From NCBI GenBank assembly GCA_002682825.1, contig NOKP01000020.1, positions 1 through 64,000 on the forward strand: a DNA stretch of 64,000 nt. Reading direction: 5' to 3'. This document shows, one piece after another, positions 36,251 through 50,360 of the stretch; the first letter of the stretch is position 1; the number at the start of each line of letters is the position of its first letter. Origin of the DNA: Neonectria sp. B-13 (taxonomy: Eukaryota > Ascomycota > Sordariomycetes > Hypocreales > Nectriaceae). The position numbers and the translations under genes are program-made. The notes below the pieces were generated by a model. The model did no database searches, was not told the DNA's origin, and saw only the letters and a list, made by a program, of their open reading frames with translations.

Positions 36251-38245
36251 ATGCCCGAACCTCTCGCGATCACGACAGCCACGATTGGCACCATACTCAG
36301 CGTACTCGGGCTATTGGCGAGCACTCTGTCAGGACTTAACAACCGTAAGCGAAGCATCATCGACTTTAATATACGGCTACGCGTGTTGATCACATCTTTG
36401 GAGCGATGCCAAGGCGACTTGACAGAGTGGGATGCGTTGTGGAACTACAAAAATTATTCGGATAGTGTCTATCAACAGCTTTGGGGAGCGAAATTCGGAG
36501 AGATTAACACGCAAAGAGATGAAGTGGGCGATTATGCCGCGAACTTAGAGGAATATGTCAAAAGTTTCCTCGACATTAAGGAAAAGGAGTTGAAGGAGGC
36601 TTGGAGAGACAAGATGGATCGACGGAGTGCCTTCTGGCTCCTTAAGAAGCGCCTCCGCTTCGCCGCTCTTTCGGAGCAAACACTGCGCGACAAGATTGAC
36701 ATGGTTAGAGGGGCCATAAGCAATCTTCAAGACCTCTGTGCTAAGCGCATGAAGGTCTTGACGGGAAACAGTCTAACCGCCAATATCTCGGGGGAGGCTG
36801 CTGGGCGGCTGGCAGCCCTAGGCGAGTTTGGGCAGGACGTCTGGGCGCTGCGTCGTCGAGAATCGATGGCGAAATATTCGGGATGGACGCTCGAGCTCTG
36901 GCCGTTGGACTGGAGCTGCAGCACGGATTCTTTGGATTGGCAGACCCTTAAACGGGTACAGATATGGCTTTCGTTCCGTGTCCCTGCCGAAGCGGACGGA
37001 AGCACTCTCCAAGACCATCGCGTAGTGCTCAACTACGCACTCGAAGAGCCTCGCTCAGTTGACTGGGCTCTTCTTCTTGCCAACAGGACTCAACCCTCGA
37101 CGGATGTGGAAGGGAATCCAAAAATATTTAGACCCGAACTGCTTGCCCGAAAGACCGCAACATTCAGAGATCTCTTCGCGCCGTCGGGGTTCTTCGCCGA
37201 CAGGCTGGTGTACAAGGCATGGGAAGGCGACCTTGCCGACCTCCTACTTTCGCTAGCGAATTGGTCGGGTCTTCTCTTCGGCACCAACTGGATCACAAAC
37301 CTCTGCCCGTCGGGCATCCGATTTGTGCGGGAAGCCGGGACGCCGGTCAGCCCCGGGACGCCGGTCAGCCCCGGGACGCCGGTCAGCCCCGGGATTCCGC
37401 GCCCTTGTCTACACACGCTCAGTCTCCGGCACGATCACGAACCTATGGAAGACCTGCCGAGGAGGCAGCAAGAACAAGATGACTTTCAAAGGTGCAATCA
37501 TGGCGATCCAGAGCTCAAACTTAAGAACCTTGGCCTGGTCCTCGCTGAAATGGTATGCACTGCGCCCTTTAGATTCCTGGGGACAGATACGTCCAAGTAC
37601 GAGCGATGGAACAACGTGAACATGGGGTGGGAAGGCGTTACGGAAGACTGCATCCTAGGTGACGTCGAGGCAAAGTCCCAGTCGCGAAAAGTTCGCGAAG
37701 CTGTCTATTTCTGTCTCAAATCGGAGGACCGCACCTGCGGCGCGGCCAAATTCGGGACTTTTCTCCCCAACTACGTCGAGAAAGTCGTCAAGCCGTGAGT
37801 GTTTATACCCACCCTGTCCATGCCTGCTTATAGATGGTTTGCCGGCTTGTTTACATACGTCGTGGAATGTTCCTCAAGTTGACTTGCGATTGCAGACTCA
37901 AAGCCTGGCGCGAAGTCCTGCAAAACTCGACAAATCGATCATTGGTTGACGGTGTGCTCAATGGCACGTTGGCAAGTAACCGTTCGCGTTGGCCGGATGA
38001 CGCGTTCGAAGCGGCCGACGATGCTGTAGAAGATTTAGGTGATTCAGAAGATTCTACAGGACGAAACTTTGCGGGCCATCTGGGTCAAGTCGATGAATGA
38101 CAGTGGAATGGAATTGAACGCAAAAGTGGCGTATCAGTATGGACTCAAGGTGGAGAAGGCATTGGAGCTTCTACTGTTTCTGGCCCCTAACCTTTTGAAA
38201 TTGACGAGCTACTTTGATGTGGCCTTGATTCTGTCGTTTGCATGA
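36251..38245 (+). CDS. DUF7580 / HeLo-type fungal protein, right-arm copy
   Basis: Identical to the minus-strand gene at 12489-14483. Exon 1 is 36251-37794, intron 1 37795-37895 (GTGAGT...TTGCAG), exon 2 from 37896. A possible second intron 37954-38038 joins the frame ending at 38245; the alternative end is the TGA at 38098-38100. The 18-bp minisatellite is at 37340-37393. Confidence 0.65.
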
Positions 38246-38414
38246 CTAGCCTACACAAGGATTATCCCGAGTAATCGACCTCATTCCAGCTTTTGGACTA
38301 AGCACAGCTCCGAGATCTCTCTCTCTTTTCCGGCTCAGAACGAACCCGTTCCGCTGAAACGCGGAACGTGCCCCTGTTCCCCAACGCGATGGTCTGTGCA
38401 TACCTTGTAGAAGT

Positions 38415-38697
38415 TGTTGGATACGCAATTTGCCATATTCAATGACTGATTTTAATGATCAAATGAAGTGTGTCAGGAATCTTGTTCTTGCATTGATTGA
38501 GGGTCATAGGGGCCCTCTTTTATACTCAAAGGAATCTAGATCCGGGTGTCAAAGGGATCCGGATCCGGCGTTGTTTATGCCGCATCCGGCTTATTACCAG
38601 ATCCGGCGTTCCGGATCCGGCGTTCCGGATCCGGCGTTCCGGGTCAGGCAGTCCGGATCAGGCATATTATGCCGCCACACGAGGTCTCAATCCAACA
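38415..38697 (-). mobile_element. Solo LTR A, right-arm copy
   Basis: Mirror of 12037-12319, with target duplications GAAGT on this strand (38410-38414 and 38698-38702). The 14-bp tandem repeat is at 38601-38642. Confidence 0.88.
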
Positions 38698-38712
38698 GAA
38701 GTTAATGAAAAT

Positions 38713-38924
38713 TGTTGGATTGACCCCTCGTGTGGCGACATAAGACCCGAATTTGCATAAACCTCTGATACACAGATATCCTAGCTTTAGTCAGATGACT
38801 AGAAAACCCCTCTCGAGAAAAGAGGGGGCCGGAGGGATCCTTGATCAATATCATCATCATCTTTGGGCTCCACATCGTATTGATCCCTATCATTGTGATC
38901 GAATTTGCCGTACGCTATCCAACA
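38713..38924 (+). mobile_element. Solo LTR B, right-arm copy
   Basis: Mirror of 11810-12021. Here the LTR reads TGTTGGATTGACC...CTATCCAACA on the plus strand with AAAAT duplications at 38708-38712 and 38925-38929. Confidence 0.85.
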
Positions 38925-39531
38925 AAAATCGCAATGACAACAGGACAGAGGTCTGGCACCCTCCATGTGCATCATTCTTAGTCTCGTTCTACGTAACCTT
39001 ATTCTTAATTCTGAAACTAAACAAATGAGTACTGAAACTCTTCCTCTAGAGTATCTAGCGAGCCCTGACACTCTGCGAACCTTTTCCTTAAGACAACTAC
39101 GAAGGCTTGAAGATCTGGGTTTGAACTACTCCGTAATTACTGCGTAATAAGCAAAGACAAGTTTCGGATTCTTCTTCTCGTTGTACATACTTTTTTAGCC
39201 ACTCCTCTACTTAAACTTTGGGGTAAACTAAGCCGGAACCTTATCTAGGCTGACACGCTCCGGCCGCTAAATGTGTCTCCGTCTTCCCAAGAACTCAACC
39301 CTGTCTCAAAGACATCCACACAAAGAAAAGGAATAGGCTAGGCCTCACAATATGGGCCTATTCAAGCATATTGACATAGAACGAGATGCGTTCCCGGTTC
39401 TAGACCCATAGCGTTCTATACTCTTCTCCCCCCTATTAGCCTTCTAATAATTCTTTAAGAAGGTTTTGTGGCTAATGACTGGCCTTTTTTTCGAACGCAT
39501 GTAAATCGATGTAAACGAGAAGTCCCATATT

Positions 39532-39766
39532 ATCCCATGAGCTGTAATAAACCTCCGGTCCGTACCCCGCCCCAGTGTTGTGCCTCTAACAGTTAGCGCC
39601 TACTATAGGGGGTCTCAGGGAGCGTGACTGATAAGGTCTTATTATTAATCTGCTTGCTCCTTGGGCGGAATTTTGCATAGAACGAGGTATCGTCACTAAC
39701 GAGAGCTCTGATTGGGCTGACCCCCCTGTCGTGATCGTCGCGGAGGTTTATTACAGCTCATGGGAT
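39532..39766. mobile_element. Short TIR element (235 bp), right-arm copy
   Basis: Mirror of 10968-11202 with the same perfect 26-bp terminal repeats. Confidence 0.6.
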
Positions 39767-40202
39767 GGTTGGGCGATACGACGATAGCCTCATGGCTGCA
39801 TACGTCTTCGATTACCGAAACATGCGGCATCAGCGGAACTTCCCACTCTCAGGCCATCACATGTCAGCAATATCGACTTGTAGCACAGTATGCCTACCTA
39901 TTGAATAGCCAGAATCTGCGGCCTGAACCTTGAAAATCTGAACAGCAATTCAAGCTCGTAGTTCAAAGGCAGTCTAATTGAACCTGCAGCCACAAAAGGC
40001 TATCATTACAAATGTTGACGCAACGGGTAAACCATGAAATAAGAAGACTTGTTGTTCTGGGCGATATTGAAGCCAAGACTTACAAATATCAACATCTCTC
40101 ACATCTAATGTGCCACTACCAGCTGGCGTAAGCCATGTCACCGCTCAAAGTGGCGCTTCGCCGTACTATAGCCAACCTTGACATTTCTGGTCAAGATACA
40201 AC

Positions 40203-40841
40203 ATGTGCATACAAAGAAGAGCTTATGTACCTGAAGCCCTGTACTTGAGGCGCGTCCAGATGTCTTCTGCTTGCAAAATATCGTCTCTTGCCATCGCTAG
40301 GTATCCATTACCCCCATTCCACTCCCGCCGCCCCGCCCTGAACTCAATGTTTACCTTAACCAGGGACATAGGCCAAAGTTTCGTGGCTATTGCCAGAGAG
40401 GCTACTAAGACGCACACCACGGTAGAGCAAATTTCGGGCCATAGTGCTAGCACTGCCATCAAGGTGCCGGGAGACATCACCTACACCGGGACGAAGATTG
40501 TGGGTAATTCAATCGGTGCCTTTGCCAAGGTTGGATCCGAGGTTGCGGGTATTGCAAATAAGATAGCGAACGATGGTACTGATAGCCTCCTAGACACGAA
40601 TTTCACCAGCATCCCGACCAATATGCTCTACCACGGCCTTGAGTCGTGGTTAGGATCGTGACCGACACTGTCGGCACGCTTGGCGAAGGTCACGAGGGAC
40701 GTGGCCGGAATCGTGGCGAAGGTGCTACCCGACTCATCTAAGACTACTTCCGAAGTCATAAACCATACTCTGTCGGCTACGGACAACATTATCCTGGGCG
40801 CCGAGATCACCGTCCTCAGCATGTGTCAAATCATAGGATGA
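40203..40841 (+). pseudogene. Hypothetical frame with in-frame TGA, right-arm copy
   Basis: ATG at 40203, TGA at 40659-40661 inside hairpin 40657-40678, same frame open to the TGA at 40839-40841. The identical stop in both arms shows the nonsense codon is not a random sequencing error in one contig, unless the contig was duplicated. Confidence 0.5.
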
Positions 40842-41173
40842 CCTTGAGACCGGCATCACAACATTCCGGCCCTAGGATTAGACGTCGGCTGCCGCCGGGG
40901 ACCCTAACAAGCTCCGGATAGGCAAGCCCGATCGGGCCCATCAGACCACCGGAGCCGGCCCCAACAGGCCATCAGGCCCGGACCCGGGCTCCGGGACTGA
41001 CCATCGGACCCCTCAATGACCTGACGAACCTCACGTTGCCCTAAGACCAACCCCCCCATTTCCGGCCACTTTTTTTACGACATTTTACCACTTTCACGCC
41101 CATCCACCTCTACATTCCAACCGCGATTTCTCACGCTACAATCAAGCAATTGCGATTTTTTCTACATCATTCG

Positions 41174-42008
41174 AATCATCATGCCAAGATATATTGAAAA
41201 ACAACAATCAAAACGCCATCCAGAACGTTCTAGGCGGCTATTCTTAACGCACTGCTGCACAATGCAATAGAATTCTACGTTCAATCTTGGCCGATCGTAT
41301 GAAAGGTGCTAAAAGTTATTACATAGCTCATTAATACCGCCAAAAGCTCTCAGAGGATCAGGAATTGGCTCTTTCTCAATGTGTCATTGTCCAGGAGAGC
41401 CTAGGGTTCCCTCCAACTCATGCCCAGCTCATTGAATTCACTGCTTAGATTGCTGCCCAGAATGGCCATATAGATCCCCTTAGATTACATTAGATTGAGG
41501 GCTTTTTACGCTGGAATCTAAGGATTAAAACTCTTAGAGGTCAGAAGCTTGATATTATATGGTTTAATAAGGCAATGACTGAAAAGATCAAGGGAGTTTT
41601 CTGACTTTTGAGCATCCTAGAGATTAAGGAGATCCTTAGAGAAAATCACTATAATATGAATAAAGCTAGTATTATAGAAAGGTAGGAATATAATGGTCTT
41701 ATTCTTAGAAGCTTAGATTATAAGATTATAATAATTAAGAACCCTAGCTTATAATCTTAGATTATAATTATTAAGTATATCTTAGTAGATGATTATATCT
41801 TAATCTTACTAGTGATTTTTAAGGGAATGTCTATTTAATAGTAATAGTTTTTAGAAGAGCTTGATTTTTTATTATCTTAGGACTTTACTACTACTAAGAA
41901 AGAATAGACTAATAACTAGATTACCCTTATATAGCTAAAAAAAAAAATATTATTCTTTAGATAATACCTATAAAAGCAAGAGATAAAAGACTCCTTATTA
42001 TTAATAGC
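41174..42008 (+). pseudogene. Second pogo-like transposase remnant, right-arm copy
   Basis: Mirror of 8726-9560, reading on the plus strand and cut at 42008 by the nested Fot1-like element. Confidence 0.65.
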
Positions 42009-42010
42009 TA

Positions 42011-43458
42011 ATGTACATAATAAGCATATAAGCCAGATAAGTATATAAGCCAAAAATCCCTCATTCTCTCTTTCTTCCATTTGATCAATTAATTCTCAAC
42101 TATTAAATATGTCTCAATCAAATAAAGAGGCAAATATCCTTCTTACCCTTCAAGCCCTTTAAAATAACCCAAAACTAAGTATCTAGAGCACTATACATTT
42201 CTACAATGCTGATCGCAATACCTTACGTTGCTATCAGAAAGGCATGCAGTCTCCATGTGATTTTATCCCTAAATCGCAGAGACTGTCTAATCTAGAAGAA
42301 TAGATCATTATTCAATTCATCCTCAACCTAGGTTTGCGAGGGTTTCCCCCGTGACTCTATGGTATTGAAGAAATGGCTAACCGACTGCTTGCTGACTGTA
42401 ATGTATCACCTATTAGTAAGCACTAGGCTTCTAACTTCATTAGGTAATATCTAGAGCTTAAGATGTATTTTTTATATATAAATATGACTATTAGAGAGCT
42501 AAATGCAAAGATCTGACTATTATTTATAATTGGTTTAAGCTTATAGAGAATACAATTGTAAAGTATAGTATTACCTTAGCTAATATCTATAACTTTGATA
42601 AGACTAGCTTTATAATGGGCCTGATTGTAAGTGGAATGGTTGTTATAGGTGTAGAAAGGCATAGAAATCTGAAATCAGTCTAGCCTGGAAACCTGGAATG
42701 GGTTATAGTTATTCAGGCGATCAATGCGGAAGGGTAGGCGATCCAGCTGTTCATTGTAGTTGCAGGCTAATATCACCTTGCCAGCTGGTACTAAGAAAGC
42801 TGTCAGAAAACTAGTGTAGCACTCAGATGACTTGTATTGTCTACGTCCTTGCCCCCTTGGGCTATCCCTGTAGTGTTCAGGGGATATCTCCTTTCCTTGA
42901 CCGCCTTCCTGTTCGGGCTACAGCCGGCAAGGGTTAGGCGAGCTGTCTGTTGACCACCAAGGTGGTCATATAACCACCCTGGAGATAATGTGTATATAGT
43001 CCAATCTAATAAAAGCAACCTCCTGGGCGATTGGGCTATTACTATAACTAAAAATGGCTAGACTAATAATGAGATAGGTCTTGAGTGGATTAAGCACTTT
43101 AAGCAGTATATAAAAACCTAATCAAATAGTAGCTATTGTCTTCTAATCCTCAATAGGCATAAAAGCTATTACTCAGCTGACTTTAAGACCTATTGTAAGA
43201 AAAACAACATTATTATACTTTGTATACTATCTTATTCATCTTATCTACTCTAGCCTCTTGATATTAGGTGCTTTAGACTGCTTAAGAAGGCCTATAGTTA
43301 GCAAATAGAGTATCTAATTAGATGCTTTATAAACTATATTTCTAAGACTGATTTCTTTCTAGCCTTCTATACTACTCATAAAGCTATAATAACAGAAAGC
43401 AATATTAAGAGAGGTTTTAGAAGAGCTAGACTTATTCCTCTTAACCTTAAAAATATTT
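42011..43458 (+). mobile_element. Degenerate Fot1-like element, right-arm copy
   Basis: Mirror of 7276-8723. The degenerate TIR starts at 42011 after TA; the transposase remnant reads on the plus strand from about 42108; the solo LTR lies at 42801-43011. Confidence 0.75.
42801..43011. mobile_element. Solo LTR in Fot1-like element, right-arm copy
   Basis: Mirror of 7723-7933 with AAAGC duplications on this strand. Confidence 0.75.
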
Positions 43459-43710
43459 TGTTGGTGGAACTCGCACTTCAGTGTAAAGACACCACCCAGG
43501 AAGATGCTGTCCTAATACAGTTGGATTGAGAGGGAAGAAACAGAGATTGCGCAAGCCTAAGGAATGCTGGGAGGATAATTCCAGGACCCCAAGGATGATC
43601 AAAAGAAGGAGAATTCAGCAGTAGTCAAAGATAGCAGAGAATGTTAAAGTTGATCGCAGAAACAGTCAAGATCATAGCAGTAGACAAGACAGAAGAAGGA
43701 CAGTCCAACA
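43459..43710 (+). mobile_element. Possible LTR, right-arm copy
   Basis: Mirror of 7024-7275: TGTTGGTGGAAC...CAGTCCAACA. Confidence 0.4.
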
Positions 43711-46700
43711 AGTGATAAAATTCATGAAGAAGAAAGAGATAATGAGGCTAATAAGTGGCTGTCTCGGTCCCTTAAGTAGGTACAGCCAATTGGCGCTGCC
43801 CTTGCTAGCATTAAACCCTAAGTGTATAAATCCTCTAATACACTAGGCTTTAATATCAGCAGAGCTCCAAAAGGGAGACCCCTTCTACTGGCTAAGCAAA
43901 TAGTCTTTGCCTCTTATAGGTCCTAGTTATTGTACTAATATAGTAATAACATTAAGTAGCCAATTGTAGAACAGCTCTAGCCAATAAGTATATTAGAGCC
44001 ATAGAGTTATCTTATTCCTTTCAGTAACCTTAATGTAGTCTATTTAAGTGCTTTTAGACACTATTTCTTAATAATATTCATTATTCTATTTAGGGCTGGA
44101 TGTTTATAGGTAACTGAAGATAATAATAATAATGATAATGAGAATAGAATTTCTAAAGTCAGTAAAGCTTATACAGTTACAATCGGTTGACAGGGAGGGA
44201 ACGTATCTTATACACGTCTTATGCATTAACTTTATTTAAACCAGTAAAACCTAAATTAATTGATGTATAATATAGCTTTCAGTTGCTATACCTAGGATGT
44301 TAAGACTTATATAAAGGAAATGATAATGATGTAAGGGTACTAGTCAATCAAAGAGATAGAATTCCACTTTGTTATGAAAATTGATCAGAGTGTTATATTA
44401 AGAGGCCTCTTTCAGGTGAAAGTGAATTGTGGGGAGTTATAGGGGTTATAAGCTAATAGCAATGCATAAACACCACTTTCAGCGAAAGTAAGAGAGCCCA
44501 TAGGGATATAGCCAAGGCTGTAATGCACTTGTGACAAGCCTACTGGTTGTGGAAGTTCTTGTCTACTCTACTATAGCGCCCCTTCTCAGGAGTAATCATA
44601 TCCCCCAACTGCAACTCAGAGACATCAGAGAAACATATCCATTATTTTAGTATGTTCCTATGTCATCAGGCCGTAGGAACACTAGGCTTGGACCAGCTCA
44701 AACCCAGTCGTAAATTTGTTAATATTGTACTAGACGAAATCAATAAAAATAGGACTGTAAACTGCTTATAAATAAGGTAGAGACCTTAGTGGCTTATTAG
44801 AGTGGATTTCAAGGGTCAAAGAGCATAGGACTGTTAGAACACTTTAGAATAAGGTCTATGAAATATAATATTCCTCCTAGATACTAAAGAATTATTACTT
44901 AGAATCTATTAGACTATAGTAATAATAGTACTTACTAGTAAGATATACTTAATCTATTATACTCTGCTCTAATGTTAGCTTATTATAAATATTCTATATA
45001 CTATAATAGAGCTAAGGGTCTAATGCTATATACTATAGATCTAGGTTTTAAAATGGAAATGTACAAGTAGTATCTATAATCTCCTTAGTAAGACTGTACA
45101 TTTAGCTATAGAGAATACCTCTATAGTAGAGTTAAGAGCTAAGGGGTATTAATATAGTTATACTATCTATATCTTAAAGTATAAACTTATAATAGAAGTT
45201 TTAACTAGACTTTAGAGTATTCCTATTATAGAGCTAGTTAAGGTAATAATAGATATAATAGTACTACTAGAGATATATTTAAGCTTTATATAATAAAATA
45301 TTACTTTCTTATGCTATTAGGCTATTATATAGTAGATAGATCTCTTTATCTATATTAATATAGAACTAATTACTATATATATAGGAAAAGTCTAGAATAT
45401 AGTATAGTTTAGAATTAAAGTTTTCTATAACTATAAGTAGATTAGATAATATATTAGGATATTTAAATAGAAGTTTAATGCCTTTTGCCTTTATAAAGAG
45501 CTTTAGATTATAAAAGTCTTATAATTCTAATTAATATATTACTATAAGAATATAGTCCTATAGCTATTATAAACCCTATAGTAGTAGGAAATAGGATATC
45601 TATAGTTAGCTCTAATAGCTAGGGGTCTTAAATAGATAATCCTCTATCTAAGGAGTATAGTAGGTAGCTAATATATAATAGTAACTTGCTAGTAAGTGCT
45701 AGAAGCAATTAACATTATAGACTTAATAGACAGTAGGATAGAAGATATTATTAAACTATTATATATAATGGTTAGGTCTATCCTAAGAGTATAGGGTAGA
45801 TCTAAGGTATATAATTTAATGATTAAGTGAATTAGGACATTATAGTAAGCAATATAGGTTATAATAGTAATATGCAAAAGTAAGTTATTATATAATCAAG
45901 TAGGAGTATTAATAGCTAAGAAGCTTAAGGCTCTTATCTAATGTACTAAGTAAATATAATTATATATTATAGTAATTATATAAGCTTACTAAGTAATAGT
46001 AAGTCTATTATTATAGCTTATTATAATAGAGTAAGCTAGATAGTCTAGCTTATATAGTTAGGGTAAGTTTAGAAATATGAATATTATAAAAAGTAGGTAT
46101 ATTATGGTTCTACTAGTTGTAACTACTTAGTCCTAACCTAGGCTATAATATAATGTTTCCCCTCCTATTAGTTATATCCTAAGGCTATCTTTAAGACTAT
46201 TTCCTATGTAATTATTAGTTTATCTCTAACTTATTTCCTTATTAATCCTTATGTACTAATAGGATAACTAGCTAAATTTCTAAGTATCCTTTAAAATCTT
46301 AGTCTTATAATATCCTTAAATCTATAGTAAGTAAACTAATCTTAGCTACTTCTATAGATAGTTTTAAGGTTCTAGCCTCTACTATAAACACACTAGTTCT
46401 AATAGTAGCTATTAAAGAGTTTAGTTTTAAAGTAATACCTTATTCTTACTATATTACTAATAGATATATATATAAGATACTAAATAGTAGCTTTAAAAAA
46501 TATAGCTATTATACTAATAAGGGTTATTCTTATAATAAAACTAATATTCTTCTTTAGTCTTATAGGTATTTTATATTCTTTTGAGTTTTTTCTTTTACTA
46601 ATAATAATAGTAACTCATATTATTACTAAGGTAAAGCATCTTAGTAACTAGGAGTTGAATTTAGAAAAAGAGTTTCTTAAAAAATAGACTGCTCTTTGGG

Positions 46701-46903
46701 CTGCCTAGGCTGAATTTGATCAGTCTTTGGACCTTCTGGAGTGTACTTATTGTTAGTGTTAGTTGCTAGTTTCAAAAGAGTATAAAATGACTTATTGTAA
46801 TCTAAAGTCTTTAGAAGAATTAGAATCCTTAGAATAGGTAGAGCATAAGGCTACTATTAATATTCAGTTGTTAGTATATATTAACATTATTGACTAAGGT
46901 ACT
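43711..46903. repeat. Mirror of the unassigned 3831-7023 stretch
   Basis: No intact gene. A Glu/Leu-rich coiled-coil-like remnant translates on the plus strand at about 46640-46870. Confidence 0.45.
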
Positions 46904-49900
46904 ATTGATTTTAGGTCCTTACTCTCTTCTAGAGCTATTAATAGAAGTTTTTTAGGAGGTATTAAATATAGGTAAGGTTTTTTACTAGTTCCTATTGATT
47001 ATTGCTCTTAGGATAGTCTTTCTATTTAATAAGATACTTAGTTTAGTTATTTACTTTTTATATATCTAAAATTGCTTTTACTATATACTCTTTTAGTCCT
47101 TTGACCTTAGTTTTATATTCATTACTAAACTTAGTATAAATTATATCTTTTACTATCTTAAAGAGTAAAATATAGAAAACCAAGTAAAGTCTAACTTTTA
47201 GTAGTAAGTCTAACTAATAGTTATTTTCTAAGATTTTCTTAATAATTTTATAAAATCTAATGAATTTATAATTTAGTTTTTTATTTTATTGTTTTATTTT
47301 AATGTTTTTTATTATAAGATAGACTATATTTCTCTCTTAGAAGAATAGTCCTTTTATCCTTTTTAGGTTATAGTATTTTTTCATCTAGTTTCTAATGAAT
47401 TTAAGCTCAATCTTAAGTTCTTTATATAGATTTTTTAATTTTTCTAATATAAGAATAGCTTTAAGAATAATTAATCTGTCTTAGCTTGTTCTATAGGCAT
47501 TAAAGTTAAATCCAAAGTTAGTATATACTAAGGTAAGCTTTATGCTTTTATTTATAGCTATATTATAGCTTAACTATACAGTTAGTAACTTCTTAATTTA
47601 GTCATTCTATTCATAATTAATATAATATTAAAGGTATTATTCTAGTATTTAGTTCATTCATTCTATCTAACTATCAGTCTAAGGTTAGAAAGCTATAGTA
47701 AGTTAATAGTTTAATCCTATATAATCTATAAGTAATTACTAAAACTTTAAGGAGAATAAGAGTTCTTTATTAAAGAGAATCTCTATAAGAAGCTTATAAA
47801 TATATATAATATTTTATAAAAAGATATAAGCAAACTATTCTATATCTATTAATTCCTAATAAAGTAAAAAATAGGAAAATTTCATAAGTCTATCTATAAT
47901 AATAAGAATACTATTATAGAAGGTTCTAATTGCTAGGTCTTTTAATAAAGGTAGTTTTATAATGAAATCTATAGTAATAAAGTCCTAAGGTTATTTAGTA
48001 ATTAATAAAGGCTATAGTTCTCTATAGGGTTTATAGTATTAAGCCTTAGTTTTATAATATTTATTATATTAGTTAGTAATCTTTTTAATTATTATCTTTA
48101 TCCTAGGAAATTAATATATTAATCTAACTCTATTAAGGGTTTTATTAACTCCCTAATATCTATAAAGTAAATGCTTATATATCTCCTATATAAGCTAGTA
48201 TTATAGTTCTTCTAGAACTTATTATTTATCTATGCATTTGTCTTTAGATAGTATATTATTATACTTCTAGATTTGATTAAATAGTAGGTTTCCTTATACT
48301 ACTATATATATTAAAGCAAGTATTCTAATAATATATAATTAGTCCTTTAGGTACTTAAGGCATTTAGCTATTAAGTCCTATATAGTCCTATAGATATTCT
48401 CTATAGTATAGAATTCCTCCATTTGAATTATAACTTAGTAAATGTTTTTATTATATGCTTAATTATAATAGTATTATATAAGATATTCTTCTATATTTCT
48501 TAGAACAATAATTTTACCTTTATTATTTCTTCTAATAGGTCTTTTATTTAGTAAGTTACTAGTAACTTAATTAAATTAGTAATCTTTTAATTATTTTAAG
48601 AGTTTTAAGTATTCTTTTAGTAGGTATTTTAGGTTATATTTTTAATAATCCTTAATTATTATATAGAGTATATCTTATAATCTATAAGTAATATATATTT
48701 ATATAACTCTAGTTTAGAGTATATTAATATTTCTATTATAAGGGCCTTTCCTATAAAGGTCTTCTATAATAGAGCATTTAAGGTAGTAGGGTATAACAAT
48801 TTGATTGTTTTATTATTTAACCTTTCTAGTATATCCTTTGAACTAGTCTATAAAGTCCTATATAGGACCTTTATTATATATCATTTTGATGTATTTTGGC
48901 TAAGGTTTTCTTCCTTACTAGATATTAGTAATATACTTCTATTTAAAATATCCTTTAAGTATAAAGTACAAAAGTTATTTATTAATCTTAATCTTTCCTT
49001 TATTAAAGTTACTTTAATAGCTTATAGTATTAGCTTATCTATTCTTAGATCCTTTTCTATAGATAATAGTATAATTAAATTCTAAAAGGTATTTAGTATA
49101 ATATAATTATTATCTAGTAAGTTATTATATAATTGTAAAGTAAGTAATATTCTTATAGTCTATATAGACCTTAACTTAGTATTTATTTCCTAAAAGGTAA
49201 TATTAGAATTCTTTGAATAAGTTAATAATTATAAGGAATTCTTTATTATAAATAGGATAGTTAAGTTTAGCTTTATACATTTTATAAGAGAAAAAGGCAA
49301 TAGAGTATAATACTTTATTATTATCTTATTATCCAATCTAAGTACTTTATATAAAGTCTAATAAGTCTATTTTAAGTTTGATTTCTCATTTAAGGTTAAA
49401 GGTTACTAGAATAGGCTTACTTAAGATACTTTCTTTAATATTATTAAATACTTTTTTAGTAGCTATATCCTATTTAAATACTTCTCCTTTCTTTATAAAT
49501 CTAATAAGTAGGATTATAAAACTACTAAAGTTCTTAATGAATCTTTAGTAGTAATTTATAAATCTAAGAAAGAATTATACTTTTTTAATATTCTTAAGTA
49601 GTTTCTATTTACTAACTATAATAAGTTTCTTTAGATCTATTCTAACTTTATTATATAAGATTATATATTTAAGAAATTCTATTTCCTTAATATAGAAATA
49701 ACTTTTCTTTAGTTTAACTAATAGATTATTATCCTATAGTACTTATAGTACCTTATAAATATATTCTATATATTCTTCTTCTAATTTAAAGAAGATTAGA
49801 ATATTATCTAGGTAATATACTATAAATATATCTAAGTATTCTTATAATATATAATTGATTATTTACTAGAATAATACTAATATGTTTATAAGTCTAAAGA

Positions 49901-50358
49901 GTATAATAAGGTATTTAAAGAGTTTATACTTTATTCTAAAAGCAGTTTTCTATTTATATCCTAACTAAATATAGATAAGATTATATATTCCTTTAAGATT
50001 TAATACTATAAAAACCTTTATCCTATAAAGTCTATCTTTAAACTCTATAATAAGTAGTAATAGCATTCAATCTTTAAGAGTAATTACATTTAACTATCTA
50101 TAATCTATAATAAGTTAAAGCTTTCTGTTTTTCTTAGGAATAAATATAACTAAGTAATCTACTAAGGACTTAGATTTCCTAATATATCCTTTCCTTAATA
50201 TATTATTAAAGTATTCCTTAAGTATATATAGTTATATTTCATTAAGATTAAAGATCTTATAGAATATAAGTAATATTTTATCTTTTAATATAATTTTATA
50301 ACTCTATTCATTGAATTAAGATAGTTTAGTCTTAAGTTCTTCCTTAAAGAGTTTCTTA
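46904..50358 (-). pseudogene. RIP-degenerate Ty3/gypsy pol, right-arm copy
   Basis: Mirror of 376-3830. Here the element continues to the right past the two nested DNA transposons (51146-51313 and 53178 onward), which the left arm does not show because the window ends. Confidence 0.85.
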
Positions 50359-50360
50359 TA